This document shows, piece after piece, positions 51,320-60,350 of a stretch of 64,000 nucleotides of DNA. The DNA is from JAGQLF01 sp964437465. GTDB lineage: Bacteria > Patescibacteriota > Dojkabacteria > J137. Within the stretch, counting starts at the first letter, position 1. The number at the start of each line of letters is the position of its first letter. The stretch lies in assembly GCA_964437465.1 (NCBI GenBank), contig CAYTGI010000006.1:1-64000 (forward strand), read 5' to 3'. Under the pieces are notes generated by a model. That model was not told the DNA's origin and did not search any database. It was given only the letters and a program-made list of their open reading frames with translations. Made by a program: the position numbers and the translations under genes.

Positions 51320-51853
51320 ATGAGAAAGGTTTTTATTCTAACAATAATTATAGTTTTTGCTTTAATATTGCCTGTAACTGCTTACGCTCAGAATAGTGAG
51401 TTGGATATTGACGATAATATTGGATTAGGTCAAATAAACATTAGTACATTTCCTCAACCTGATCTAAGCATAGATCCAAGTTTTACAATTTTTTCTTGGT
51501 TAAGCTGGATAGGAACACTGGCATCATTTGGAATTGTTGCATTTTGGATTTATTTAGTTTTAAAGGCAGCATTTGGTGCTTTAAAGAGTGAAGGGGAGCC
51601 TGAGAAACTTGAAGAGGCATTTTCAAGTGTAAGATCAGCATTTATTGGAGCAAGTATAGCTTTAGTGTTTCCAATTATACTAACTATATTAGGATATATT
51701 TTTGGTCTTGGGCCTCTTTGGTCTTGGCCATCTGCATTTAGGCAATGTGAATCTACCAATGAGTCAGCTTTCTTTTTTCAAGAAGTGTTCAGACAAGCTG
51801 ATGCAGGTTCGGAAGATCCAGTCGCTGATGCAGAATTTGTTTGTGGTTTATGA
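51320..51853 (+). CDS. Pilin-like membrane protein with longer tail
   Basis: The 177-residue protein has a signal peptide (about 1-23, ending AYAQ) and an outside acidic segment. The two-helix core has loop ALKSEGEPEKLEEAFSSVRS. A C-terminal outside tail of about 45 residues contains two cysteines. It starts at the base after the preceding stop. The polar loop pattern (EGxPEK or GDExK) is shared by all members of the array. Confidence 0.72.
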   Translation: MRKVFILTIIIVFALILPVTAYAQNSELDIDDNIGLGQINISTFPQPDLSIDPSFTIFSWLSWIGTLASFGIVAFWIYLVLKAAFGALKSEGEPEKLEEAFSSVRSAFIGASIALVFPIILTILGYIFGLGPLWSWPSAFRQCESTNESAFFFQEVFRQADAGSEDPVADAEFVCGL

Positions 51854-52269
51854 TGAAAAAAATAATATTAACAACAATTTTTTTAGTAAATATTGGAATT
51901 CTATTTCTCTCTCCTATTAATGCTCAGGGTGTTTGTGATTTTTTCCCTTGCGGTGATGGCGGAGTAGTACCAGGGCCTGGTGATCCAATACCAACAGGTG
52001 TGGCTTTGTTTAGATTCGCAGTAGGATTAATATTCACAGGATTTATTGCATTCGGAGTCTATCAAATCATTAAATCAGGAATAAAGATAATTCAAAGTGA
52101 AGGTGATGAGTCAAAGGTAGAGGAAGCCGCAAAGGCAATAAAAGGAGTTTTTATTGGGATAGGTATGCTTTTACTTGGAATTATTGGTATAGTAGTATTA
52201 CTAGCTTTCTTTGGAGATGCTAGTTTTTTACAAAACGAAATTCCGAACCCAGATGGGTTAGGAATATAA
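51850..52269 (+). CDS. Pilin-like membrane protein
   Basis: The start ATG at 51850 overlaps the previous stop as ATGA; a TTG at 51841 would also be in frame. The 139-residue product has a signal peptide ending NAQ and a short Cys-containing outside segment (CDFFPCGDGG). The core is YQIIKSGIKIIQSEGDESKV with a following EEAAKAIKGVFIGIG. The core is nearly identical in layout to the next gene, indicating a recent duplication within the array. Confidence 0.75.
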   Translation: MMKKIILTTIFLVNIGILFLSPINAQGVCDFFPCGDGGVVPGPGDPIPTGVALFRFAVGLIFTGFIAFGVYQIIKSGIKIIQSEGDESKVEEAAKAIKGVFIGIGMLLLGIIGIVVLLAFFGDASFLQNEIPNPDGLGI

Positions 52270-52290
52270 TTTATTTATTAATTTGAAAAT

Positions 52291-52699
52291 ATGGAGGATC
52301 CAAATTTACTATGTCAGATTTTTCCGTTCGTTCAATCGATATCCTTCACAGCTCCTTTATGTGGAAATGATGATGGTCCTGGGGCTGATGATGCTGTTTC
52401 TGCAGCAGCTGAACTAGCTCAATTTGCTGTTTCATTAATATTTGTGGGTATTATTGCAGTAGCAATTTTTGTAATTATCAAATCAGCTCTTAAATATATT
52501 CAATCAGAAGGAGATGAAGCTAAAGTTGAAGAAGCAACTAAAGCTATTAAAAATGTATTTATAGGAATTGGAGCTTTACTTGTTGGANNNNNNNNNNGGA
52601 ATAATTGGGCTTGTAATTATCTTAGCTATATTCCAAAGTGGAGATGGACCAAACCCATTATCTCCAACTGAATTACCTGATTCTATACCAGGTGGTTGA
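52291..52699 (+). CDS. Pilin-like membrane protein (crosses an assembly join)
   Basis: The protein begins MEDPNLLCQIFPFVQ without a signal peptide. It has the two-helix core with loop YIQSEGDEAKVEEATKAIKN. Ten N (52588-52597) fall in the second helix. The flanks overlap by GGA, and merging them gives GALLVGIIGLVIILAIF and a 131-residue product ending IPGG. It is the last gene before a strong terminator. Confidence 0.72.
52588..52597. other. Ten-N scaffold join inside a pilin-like gene
   Basis: The flanks share GGA. Removing the N and one copy restores the frame through the second membrane helix. Confidence 0.8.
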
Positions 52700-52722
52700 G
52701 ATTAAAAAAGATATGTTTTAAA

Positions 52723-52757
52723 ACAAGAAGCATACAATGCTTCTTGTTTCTTTTTTT
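52723..52757 (+). terminator. Rho-independent terminator closing the pilin-like gene array
   Basis: ACAAGAAGCAT pairs perfectly with ATGCTTCTTGT across a three-base loop, followed by TTCTTTTTTT. It separates the pilin array from the genes after 52.8 kb, which likely have their own promoter or rely on read-through. Confidence 0.92.
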
Positions 52758-52795
52758 CTTGCATTGCTTTAGAATGAAATATATTTTCGAAGAAA

Positions 52796-53617
52796 ATGAA
52801 GAACAGAATTCTGCAAATATTTTTTTTGGTTATTTTAGCTAACTTTTTATTTGGGTTTTTGAGTCCGATAGGTGGGCAGCCTCAAGTCGGAGATTTTAGC
52901 GCAAATAACCCAGATAGTTATCAATGTTTTGTTGATGGAGAAATACTTGACGCACTTAATATAAGAGGTGAGAATGGTTACTTTTTATGTCCATGTAATG
53001 ATGGAAGTACTCCAAATAGTGTTGGTAGGTGTCCAGGAGGTCCATGTACTGAAAGAGATAGAGATAATGATGGGGACTTAGATCCACCTTTGCCAGGAGA
53101 TCCAGGCTGTGATGCGCCCCAGGCATCGATAAAGCCACCAACCTTACAGCAGTTAGAGATATGGTTTGTAAGGATAATTTATGTTATCTGGACATTAATT
53201 GCTACATTTTCAGTATTCTATCTCGTGGTGCTGGGTTACAGGTACATGATCTCAAGAGGTGATGTTACAAAAATTACAGAGATTAGACAAAAAATTGTTT
53301 ACTATATTTTAGGGGTAGTTGTCGTATTTTTAGCTATCCCAATATTAACAACAGTATTCAGAATACTTGGTGTTAATGAATCCGTGCAATGTTACAATGT
53401 GAATCTAGATGAAATAGGGTTCCAGTTCTTTTTTGCTGACTTATGTACTATTAGAGATTATGATTATTACTGTGAAAGAGGGCTAGGTGGAGCTAGCGAC
53501 TTGGTATGCCCTAATGCCGGATTTAGATATCCATGTCCAAAAGACGACCCTCTAGATGATACTTTAGTTTTGATTTGTGATAGCAATACTAACACCATAA
53601 GAATTTATGCTCCATAG
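52796..53617 (+). CDS. Pilin-like membrane protein with large cysteine-rich outside domains
   Basis: This 273-residue protein has a signal peptide (about 1-27) and an outside segment with many cysteines and an Asp-rich stretch (ERDRDNDGDLDPPLPGDPGC) that resembles calcium-binding repeats. Two membrane helices (about 120-143 and 165-186) surround a loop, GYRYMISRGDVTKITEIRQK. A second Cys-rich outside tail ends the chain. The core matches the pilin-like array, but the added domains suggest a tip, anchor or channel subunit. Confidence 0.7.
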   Translation: MKNRILQIFFLVILANFLFGFLSPIGGQPQVGDFSANNPDSYQCFVDGEILDALNIRGENGYFLCPCNDGSTPNSVGRCPGGPCTERDRDNDGDLDPPLPGDPGCDAPQASIKPPTLQQLEIWFVRIIYVIWTLIATFSVFYLVVLGYRYMISRGDVTKITEIRQKIVYYILGVVVVFLAIPILTTVFRILGVNESVQCYNVNLDEIGFQFFFADLCTIRDYDYYCERGLGGASDLVCPNAGFRYPCPKDDPLDDTLVLICDSNTNTIRIYAP

Positions 53618-53619
53618 AA

Positions 53620-54678
53620 ATGAATATTGAAATAGATCTTACACAAAAAGAAATCAAGACTTTTACAGAATTTTTTTCTGGGGTAGATAAGCATGAGGCC
53701 AAAAATATAATGCTTAAAACAGCAATTGATCAGTATAAAGAGCAAAGAGATAGAAAGAACAGTCTTCAATCATCAAATGAAACTCTTCAGAATAGTCTCG
53801 ATGATCTAAAGGCTAAGATTACAAGTTCAAGGGATCTTTTTAAAATTAAAGATAGGATTGAACATGAACTAGAGAGATTTGGGTATATGGGAAAGGATGA
53901 TGGGCTTTCAGCAAAAGTAAAGGAAATGAAAAATAAAAGGATAATGAATGTGGATAAGGTACTTCAAAAAATTGTTCAGATAACAAATAGGGTTATTTCT
54001 CAAAATAATAACTCAATCTCTTCTTTAGATTCAAATGGTGTTAGGGGTAGGTTTTTACTTTTTTTATCTGCTCTGACATTTATTACAGGGACAACTCTAT
54101 ATTTATTGATTGGGGAGACTATAATTATAATTGCAGGTATTTTTGTTTCAATTGTTAATCTATCAAATTTTTTTCTAGTAAATATGTACCAAGATGTTAG
54201 ATTTGATAAAGTGGATTTTTTCGCAATTAATTATAATGGAGGGATAGGAAATTACTATCAGAAGTTTGTTGAACAGCTTAATAGGCAAGAAAATGCATTT
54301 TTTGTTAACGCAGCTTGGATAAGTGCTTTAACAAAAGAAAAGGACAAGGTAGTTTCTGCGATTCAAGATAGACTTGGAGGAAGAAGCTTCTATGACATTG
54401 ATACAGAGATTAATAAACAAAATGAGTTAATTCAAAATCAAACTGAGGAGATAAACAAAATTATAGACTCAATGATCAGCGCAGAAGAATATTTAAAATT
54501 AAGAAGAGAGTCGGATCTTCTAAAGGCAGAGTTGGGAAATAAATTAGATACGAATGAAGAAATAAATATTATCATTAGGGGACTAGATCGTTTTGAACAA
54601 AAACTGAAAGGCACTATAATTAATTACCTCAATTATTTAAGAAATAATGAGATAATTAAAAGTATATCCTATATGTAG
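53620..54678 (+). CDS. Coiled-coil membrane protein, unknown function
   Basis: The 352-residue protein has an N-terminal coiled coil (about 20-135) and two adjacent membrane helices (about 146-187). A second cytoplasmic region follows, with another coiled coil (about 255-335). No signal peptide or family motif is visible. It starts two bases after the previous gene and ends four before the next, so it belongs to the same transcript. It could be a structural scaffold of the envelope machine. Confidence 0.65.
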   Translation: MNIEIDLTQKEIKTFTEFFSGVDKHEAKNIMLKTAIDQYKEQRDRKNSLQSSNETLQNSLDDLKAKITSSRDLFKIKDRIEHELERFGYMGKDDGLSAKVKEMKNKRIMNVDKVLQKIVQITNRVISQNNNSISSLDSNGVRGRFLLFLSALTFITGTTLYLLIGETIIIIAGIFVSIVNLSNFFLVNMYQDVRFDKVDFFAINYNGGIGNYYQKFVEQLNRQENAFFVNAAWISALTKEKDKVVSAIQDRLGGRSFYDIDTEINKQNELIQNQTEEINKIIDSMISAEEYLKLRRESDLLKAELGNKLDTNEEINIIIRGLDRFEQKLKGTIINYLNYLRNNEIIKSISYM

Positions 54679-54682
54679 TGCT

Positions 54683-56440
54683 ATGTTTTTAAAGAAAGAG
54701 ACTAAACAAATAATACTTATCCTTCTGCTTATACTAATTTTCATGTCTTTTTCTGTGCCTAGAGTTATTCACTCGCAATCATCAGCCGAGCTTCTGGAGC
54801 AGATTAAGCAAAAAGAACAAGAGCTTAAAGAGACTGAAGATGCCATTAATAACCTTGAATCTCAACTTGAGCAAAATAGGCTTGATTTAGAAAATGCTTC
54901 TGAAGGTCTACCTAAATTGGAAGCTGAGATCACAGAAATTGAAACACAACTTCAGATAAATCAAAAAAAGCTTGAATTAACAAGACAACAGTTTGAGCTT
55001 CAGAAAACCGAGCGGGAAGAATTAATCAACAGACAAAAGGAATCTATTGAAACAATGTATTTGAGATGGCGTGCAGAGAATTCAACCTTTAGTTTTATGG
55101 ATGATAGATCTGAATATATATTAGCAGAAGGTCTCAGTGGAAAAGTTTTTGGTGTTGGTAATGATAACTTAATTGACTTAAACAGTTCTATAGAAAGATT
55201 GGATAGTGAAATTCAAGATCAGAATGAAATCATTGCAAATTTAAATTCCCAAAATGATGAGCTAAGCTTCAGAAGATCGCAGATTCAAGAACAGATATGG
55301 TTTTATTCAGGTGTCTTAGCTTCGAACACTGAGCAAATATCTTTTCTTCAAGATCTTCAAAGTCAGATCTCTAGTCAAATTAATGATTTAACAGTTGAAC
55401 AACAAGCAGCTGCGCAAAGAGAGGCATGGATTTTACAACAGCAACTAAAAAAACAGAGACAACAGGAAGATATTAACATTACTAATGGTTTCTATTTTAG
55501 TGGAAGTGGTAGAGATGTTTATCAAGGTCACGGGGTAGGATTTTCTCAATTTGGTGCTTACGGAGGAGCAAATGCTGGTATGAGCGCTGAAGAGTTGATT
55601 AAATTTTACTTTACAGGTGTTGATATAACTAATAGGACAGGGAATGTTAGTGTAGCTGGGGGGCCACAAAATATTAGTGTTGAAGAGTACCTTGTTCATT
55701 TAGGAGAGATACCTGATAAGGCTTGTGGAAATGAAGAACAAGTTGAAGACAACCCCGAAAAATATGCTTTAAGTGGAGATTCAGTTTGGAGCTGTTGGCC
55801 TGAGGAAGCAATTAAGGCACAGGTTATTATTGCTAGAACATATGCATTATTCCATGTAAATTTATACTCTGATGCTAGAAGTCAGGTTTACGATACAAGC
55901 CATAATAAGAGATGGGCTCAAGAAGAAACCGAAGGTCAAGTGATAACTTATGGCGGAGAGTTAATAGATGCTGTCTATTCTTCTGATAATAGTCAAGGGT
56001 ACGGAACAGCAAATAATGATACAATCTTTCAAAACTTTTTTGGAGAGGGGACGCCATACCCATACTTGAGAGCCGTTGATGATTCCAGTTTCTCTTACAA
56101 AACTCAATGGACAAACTGGGGTTTTGAAACAAACATTTATAATAATGAAACTGTCTGGAACATGCTGAATCATAATGCTAATGAATCTAATGAGTATAGC
56201 TCAGAAATTAAAAATAATATTAAACAAGCAATGACTCAAATAGGAGATATAGAAAGTATTGCATTCGAGAGAGATCCATCTAATCGGGTGAAAAAAGTAT
56301 ATTTAACTGGTTCTAATGGAAATACTGCTACAATTGGTGGGTGGTGGTTTAAGAATTTATGGAATTCTTGGGCTTATGATACTGAGAGAAATGATTACTT
56401 ATTCAGCCAAACATTTTTTATAATATCAACAAATGAATAG
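54683..56440 (+). CDS. SpoIID/LytB-domain wall protein with N-terminal coiled coil
   Basis: A signal/membrane segment (about 9-31) precedes a long coiled coil (about 32-260), like that of EnvC or PcsB. A SpoIID-type domain follows. It shows YQGHGVGFSQFGAYGGANAG, then VEEYLVHLGEIPDKACG, then WPEEAIKAQVIIARTYALFH and VYSSDNSQGYGTANNDTIF. SpoIID is a lytic transglycosylase acting on denuded glycan. The Glu expected in EIP is present. In this locus it probably opens or remodels the wall for the secretion-like complex. The stop overlaps the next gene by eight bases. Confidence 0.85.
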   Translation: MFLKKETKQIILILLLILIFMSFSVPRVIHSQSSAELLEQIKQKEQELKETEDAINNLESQLEQNRLDLENASEGLPKLEAEITEIETQLQINQKKLELTRQQFELQKTEREELINRQKESIETMYLRWRAENSTFSFMDDRSEYILAEGLSGKVFGVGNDNLIDLNSSIERLDSEIQDQNEIIANLNSQNDELSFRRSQIQEQIWFYSGVLASNTEQISFLQDLQSQISSQINDLTVEQQAAAQREAWILQQQLKKQRQQEDINITNGFYFSGSGRDVYQGHGVGFSQFGAYGGANAGMSAEELIKFYFTGVDITNRTGNVSVAGGPQNISVEEYLVHLGEIPDKACGNEEQVEDNPEKYALSGDSVWSCWPEEAIKAQVIIARTYALFHVNLYSDARSQVYDTSHNKRWAQEETEGQVITYGGELIDAVYSSDNSQGYGTANNDTIFQNFFGEGTPYPYLRAVDDSSFSYKTQWTNWGFETNIYNNETVWNMLNHNANESNEYSSEIKNNIKQAMTQIGDIESIAFERDPSNRVKKVYLTGSNGNTATIGGWWFKNLWNSWAYDTERNDYLFSQTFFIISTNE

Positions 56441-57089
56441 TGACCTAGGAAATAGAAGAGGGTTAACCAATGACCAGCGAAGAATTGCTGAGTCTAATGA
56501 GCTTATTAGAAAAATAAAAAGAAATGGAGATTATGGAGGTATTAAGATTGAACCTGAAGGAATTCATTTTGCAACTCAAGATAGGGAAGAAAAAATCTAT
56601 GTTTATATTAGAAGGCATTGGAGTGAAAATATAGGTTGGGCTTTTAGAAACTTTATATATTCTTTAATACCATTCTTTTTAGCTATGCTAGCTAACTTAA
56701 TTGATATTGAGGTTGGCTTTCTTGGACCTAATGAGTACTTAATTATTTTAGCTGGTTATTATTCACTAATAATGACAAATGTTTTTAAGGATTTTTTTGA
56801 CTGGTACTTTGATCCATATATAATTACAAACCAAAGAGTAGTTCATTACGAGTTCAAGCCATTTACAAAATATGAGGTTAAAGAAACAAACTTGAATAGT
56901 ATTGAGAATGTAGCTGAAAAATCAAGTGGGCTTATAGCTGGACTATGGGGTTATGGGACTTTAACTATATCTACTGAGGCAACAGATGATTTATTTATAT
57001 TTGAAAGGATTCCAAATCCAACAAAAGTTAGAGATATTTTAATAGATTTAACAAGAATTGCACAAAAATACGATGGAAACTATCGCTGA
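56433..57089 (+). CDS. Membrane protein with bacterial PH domain
   Basis: Residues 60-135 contain two membrane helices (FRNFIYSLIPFFLAMLANLI and EYLIILAGYYSLIM). They are followed by a bPH2-like beta domain (YIITNQRVVHYEFKPFTKYE, then LNSIENVAEKSSGLIAGLWG, YGTLTIST). Bacterial PH proteins of this YdbS/YdbT style are membrane-associated, with poorly known roles. It overlaps the genes on both sides, which argues for tight co-translation. Confidence 0.8.
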   Translation: MNSDLGNRRGLTNDQRRIAESNELIRKIKRNGDYGGIKIEPEGIHFATQDREEKIYVYIRRHWSENIGWAFRNFIYSLIPFFLAMLANLIDIEVGFLGPNEYLIILAGYYSLIMTNVFKDFFDWYFDPYIITNQRVVHYEFKPFTKYEVKETNLNSIENVAEKSSGLIAGLWGYGTLTISTEATDDLFIFERIPNPTKVRDILIDLTRIAQKYDGNYR

Positions 57090-57285
57090 AAACATACAAA
57101 CTGGAGTAAAAATACTAGCAATAATATTTGCATTGTTTCATTTCTTAGCTGGATTTGTATTCTATAGAGATATGGTAAGAATAAATAATGTAATAAAGAC
57201 TCGAAAATCAGGTTTGTTTATGTTTTTGAGTAATCTTTATTTATTCATACTTCTATCAATAGTAATCCTTTTTATACTTATATAG
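57073..57285 (+). CDS. Small two-helix membrane protein
   Basis: An ATG at 57073 gives a 70-residue protein with helices at about 11-31 and 47-69 and a short basic loop (RINNVIKTRKSG). It overlaps the end of the bPH gene by 17 bases in another frame. Its hydrophobic layout and location in the operon support expression. An in-frame TTG lies five codons upstream. No family is recognised. Confidence 0.6.
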   Translation: METIAENIQTGVKILAIIFALFHFLAGFVFYRDMVRINNVIKTRKSGLFMFLSNLYLFILLSIVILFILI

Positions 57286-57331
57286 TTTTCAAATTCACCA
57301 GTTTTGATATACTAGTGTTAACATACACATC

Positions 57332-59893
57332 ATGAATAGAAAAACTGATTACGTAGTTGGCAAAAAAACAGATACAACTTGGGCTGGAGTATATGGCTAT
57401 AAGCCTACTGATCCAGCTGATTATAAGCGGCTGGGAGAAATGTTCTCAGTATTTAGATTTGAGACCTCAATTGAGGAATTTGCTATAGATAAATTTGCAA
57501 AAATTGTTATTGAGTCGCTTCAAAACTCTTATTTTGAGGAATTAAAAGACTATAAATCATCCTTAGAAAGGTTAGAAGAGTCATGTTGGAAGATGAAATC
57601 TAAGATGGATTTGCTTCTGTCAAGAGAAGAGGAGGTTTCAAATGTTGGGATAGATATTGAAATGGCAATCGTTGTATTTAAGGATAACTATCTTTACGTT
57701 GTTACAATTGGTGAAAGTAAAGTATTTATAAATAGAGAAGAGAATTTTGTTGATATAACAGATGGTTTAGCGGATAGGAAAAATACAGGTTTCTTGCGAT
57801 CTGCTAGTCTAGAGGTTGATAAGAATGACAGGTTTGCTTTAGCAACTTCTAAAGCTTCAACTAATTTACTAAATCTTGAAGATGCTCTTAAGAAACTTGA
57901 TAAGGAAAAATTGATCGAAAGTGGAAAACAAGATGGAGTTAGTTTCATGATGATAGCAGATGAGGAATCAGATTGGGCTGTTGCTCCTAAAAAAGAACCA
58001 AATAAAACAGAAACTAAAGAAGAGGATTCAGAAACTGAAGAAAGTAATTTGGAGATATATGAAGAAAAACCTATACCTCCATCTACTATTTATGAAGAAA
58101 AGGTTAATAAGGATATTCATTCAGATGAAGAACAATTTGAGGAAGTTGAAGATGTTGATCAGGAGGAAGATCTCGATGATCAGATTGATGAGGATTTTGA
58201 TGAAAGTGAAGAGTTAGAAGAAAATGATAATGAAGAGGATTTAGAGGAGGAACCATCTAAAATTCAAAAACTTAAAGAAAGATCCCTTGGAATTTTAGGA
58301 AGTGTAAAAGATAGAGTTTCTAATCTTAGAAAAAAAGATAAAGATTTTGAAGAAGATGACGAATACGAAGAAGAGTACTTAGACGAAGAAGACGATAGAT
58401 CATTTAGTGAAAGAAAGGAAAAACAAGAAGAAGAGGAGAAAATATCTAAAATAGCTATGTTAGCTAGTATTGTTTTTGGCTTCTTCGGTTCAATTATAAA
58501 TGCAGTAAAAAATCATTTTAAGGATAATAAAAAAACGTACGCGCACATAATAAATACAATATATTCTAGAATAGCTAGCTTTGTAGGAGCAATAAAAAAT
58601 ATATTCCAGAAAGAAATTCTAGGGCAGAACCTAGATAGAAGATCTTTAAATAAGAGGAGAGTTAAAAGAAATAGATACTTATTTATTATAGGAATAGCAG
58701 TAATTTTTATAGGTGGAAATACTGTGATTTCTAATGGGCGTAATAGAGAAAAAATACAGGATGCTGTTCAATCAGTTGAAACAAAGATTGAAGATTTCGA
58801 TGCAAGGGTTCAAGGGATAAGTACTGAAGTAATCAATCTGCAATATTCGGCAGGTCAGGAAAAAGATGCTTTATCTGAGGAAATAATAAGTCTGAGAGAG
58901 AATATACTAATTGAAATAGATAACCTAGAAGAAAATAAGTTAATTGAAGAAAAATCGGGCTACTTTGAAACTTTAAGATCTTTATCATCTCAACTATCAT
59001 CTCAAGCTGATGAATTGATGCTTGTTGAGTCATTTATTGAACCTCAAATAGTTGCAGATCTATCAAGGCAGTTTGATGATTCACAACTATCAGACTTAGA
59101 GTATTCGGAAGGAAGCTTATTTGCTGCTGATGAAGGAAGAGATGTAATTTATAAATTGGGCACAAATATAAATTCAGAAGTATCTATACATATAACAGAG
59201 GTTTTAGAACCATATATTTTAGTTCGAAGCGTTAATGGAGGGATTATAGTCTATGATAAAAGTGATGATGCAGTAATAGGAAGATTTAATCCAAATGATA
59301 AAGAGTCATTAGCAAGGTATAGCAACTTAATACCTCCATCAGTAGGAGGTCCTACTGAGGCAGCTATTTATGATGGTAATGATGCACTCTATGAAATTCA
59401 CCAAGTCCATCAACAAATTTTCAAAAGAGATAAGACAGCAAATGGATACGTAAATGGCGGAGCAACATTCCAATCTCAGAATCCTCCTAACTGGAAGCAA
59501 GATCCCGAGCTCTCGAATGCAGTTGATATTGAAGTTCCGTATGAGATATATGTTCTAACTGAAAATTTGGGCATTAGAAGATATCTTGCTGGAGGTGCAA
59601 ATACACTTGGAAGAGAAGTATATATTAATCTACTAGATTCTGATTACCTTGCACTACAAGGTGCTACTGCATTAGATGTGAATTTAAAGTACATGGCAGT
59701 TGGGGATTCAGTAAATAGGAGGGTAATGCTTTTTGAAGTACAAGACAATGAACAAAAAAATATAAGGTTCATAAAACAGTTTCAGTATAGGGGAGACGAT
59801 GATTCTTTTTTTAGGGATATAAATGAGATAGTTATTGTTAATGAAAGTCTTTTTGTTCTAGATGGAAATAAAATTGTTCGGCTAGATATTTAA
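57332..59893 (+). CDS. Transmembrane protein with PP2C-like cytoplasmic domain and propeller-like outer domain
   Basis: Residues 1-215 resemble a PP2C phosphatase fold (EMAIVVFKDNYLYVVTIGES, then KVFINREENFVDITDG). The metal-binding DGHGG and GDS motifs are not intact, so it is probably a pseudo-enzyme or a divergent one. A very acidic linker (about 215-345) and a second hydrophobic segment (about 375-395) precede the main membrane helix (about 448-467). Outside are a coiled coil (about 475-565) and a beta-propeller-like domain (about 570-853). Such a layout suggests signalling across the membrane, perhaps sensing the state of the complex. Confidence 0.7.
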   Translation: MNRKTDYVVGKKTDTTWAGVYGYKPTDPADYKRLGEMFSVFRFETSIEEFAIDKFAKIVIESLQNSYFEELKDYKSSLERLEESCWKMKSKMDLLLSREEEVSNVGIDIEMAIVVFKDNYLYVVTIGESKVFINREENFVDITDGLADRKNTGFLRSASLEVDKNDRFALATSKASTNLLNLEDALKKLDKEKLIESGKQDGVSFMMIADEESDWAVAPKKEPNKTETKEEDSETEESNLEIYEEKPIPPSTIYEEKVNKDIHSDEEQFEEVEDVDQEEDLDDQIDEDFDESEELEENDNEEDLEEEPSKIQKLKERSLGILGSVKDRVSNLRKKDKDFEEDDEYEEEYLDEEDDRSFSERKEKQEEEEKISKIAMLASIVFGFFGSIINAVKNHFKDNKKTYAHIINTIYSRIASFVGAIKNIFQKEILGQNLDRRSLNKRRVKRNRYLFIIGIAVIFIGGNTVISNGRNREKIQDAVQSVETKIEDFDARVQGISTEVINLQYSAGQEKDALSEEIISLRENILIEIDNLEENKLIEEKSGYFETLRSLSSQLSSQADELMLVESFIEPQIVADLSRQFDDSQLSDLEYSEGSLFAADEGRDVIYKLGTNINSEVSIHITEVLEPYILVRSVNGGIIVYDKSDDAVIGRFNPNDKESLARYSNLIPPSVGGPTEAAIYDGNDALYEIHQVHQQIFKRDKTANGYVNGGATFQSQNPPNWKQDPELSNAVDIEVPYEIYVLTENLGIRRYLAGGANTLGREVYINLLDSDYLALQGATALDVNLKYMAVGDSVNRRVMLFEVQDNEQKNIRFIKQFQYRGDDDSFFRDINEIVIVNESLFVLDGNKIVRLDI

Positions 59894-59894
59894 G

Positions 59895-60350
59895 ATGGTT
59901 ATTCTTCAAAATAATAAAAAAGCTAATGCAGACTATGATATATTTGAACGCATAGAAGCAGGGATTGTACTTGAGGGTTGGGAAGTAAAATCTATTTCAA
60001 ATCATCAAGTTGGTTTATCAAATTCATATATAAAATTTAATAATGGTGAGATATTCCTCACAGGAGCACACGTACCTAAATGGAAATTAGGTGAAAATAA
60101 AACTAAAGAAGAGGAGTATAAAGACAGAAAATTACTTCTTAAACAAAGAGAAATAAAAAAGATAAAGGAAATTTCAGATAGACCAGGTTACTCTGTCATT
60201 CCACTTAAGCTTTATCGTAATGATAAAAACTTAATTAAACTAGAGATAGGGGTTGGAAAAGGTAGGAAAAAATTTGATAAAAGGCAAAAATTAAAAGAAA
60301 AAGATATAAAAAGACGTGTAGATATAGATAGAAAAAACTATAATATGTAA
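59895..60350 (+). CDS. smpB: SsrA-binding protein SmpB
   Basis: SmpB delivers tmRNA to stalled ribosomes. The fold is clear: NKKANADYDIFERIEAGIVL, GWEVKSIS, VGLSNSYIKFNNGEIFLTGA, then KRELLL-like DRKLLLKQREI and LKLYRND, IGVGKGRKKFDKRQKLKEKD with a basic tail. At 151 residues it is normal. It is embedded in the secretion-like operon one base after the PP2C-like gene, far from its RNA partner at 36 kb. Confidence 0.95.
   Translation: MVILQNNKKANADYDIFERIEAGIVLEGWEVKSISNHQVGLSNSYIKFNNGEIFLTGAHVPKWKLGENKTKEEEYKDRKLLLKQREIKKIKEISDRPGYSVIPLKLYRNDKNLIKLEIGVGKGRKKFDKRQKLKEKDIKRRVDIDRKNYNM

Noticed and set aside
54683..56440. The GHGVGFSQFGAYG motif lies before the SpoIID catalytic part, which looked like a circular permutation.
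   Set aside because: The same order occurs in actinobacterial SpoIID/LytB-domain proteins, so it is a known arrangement.
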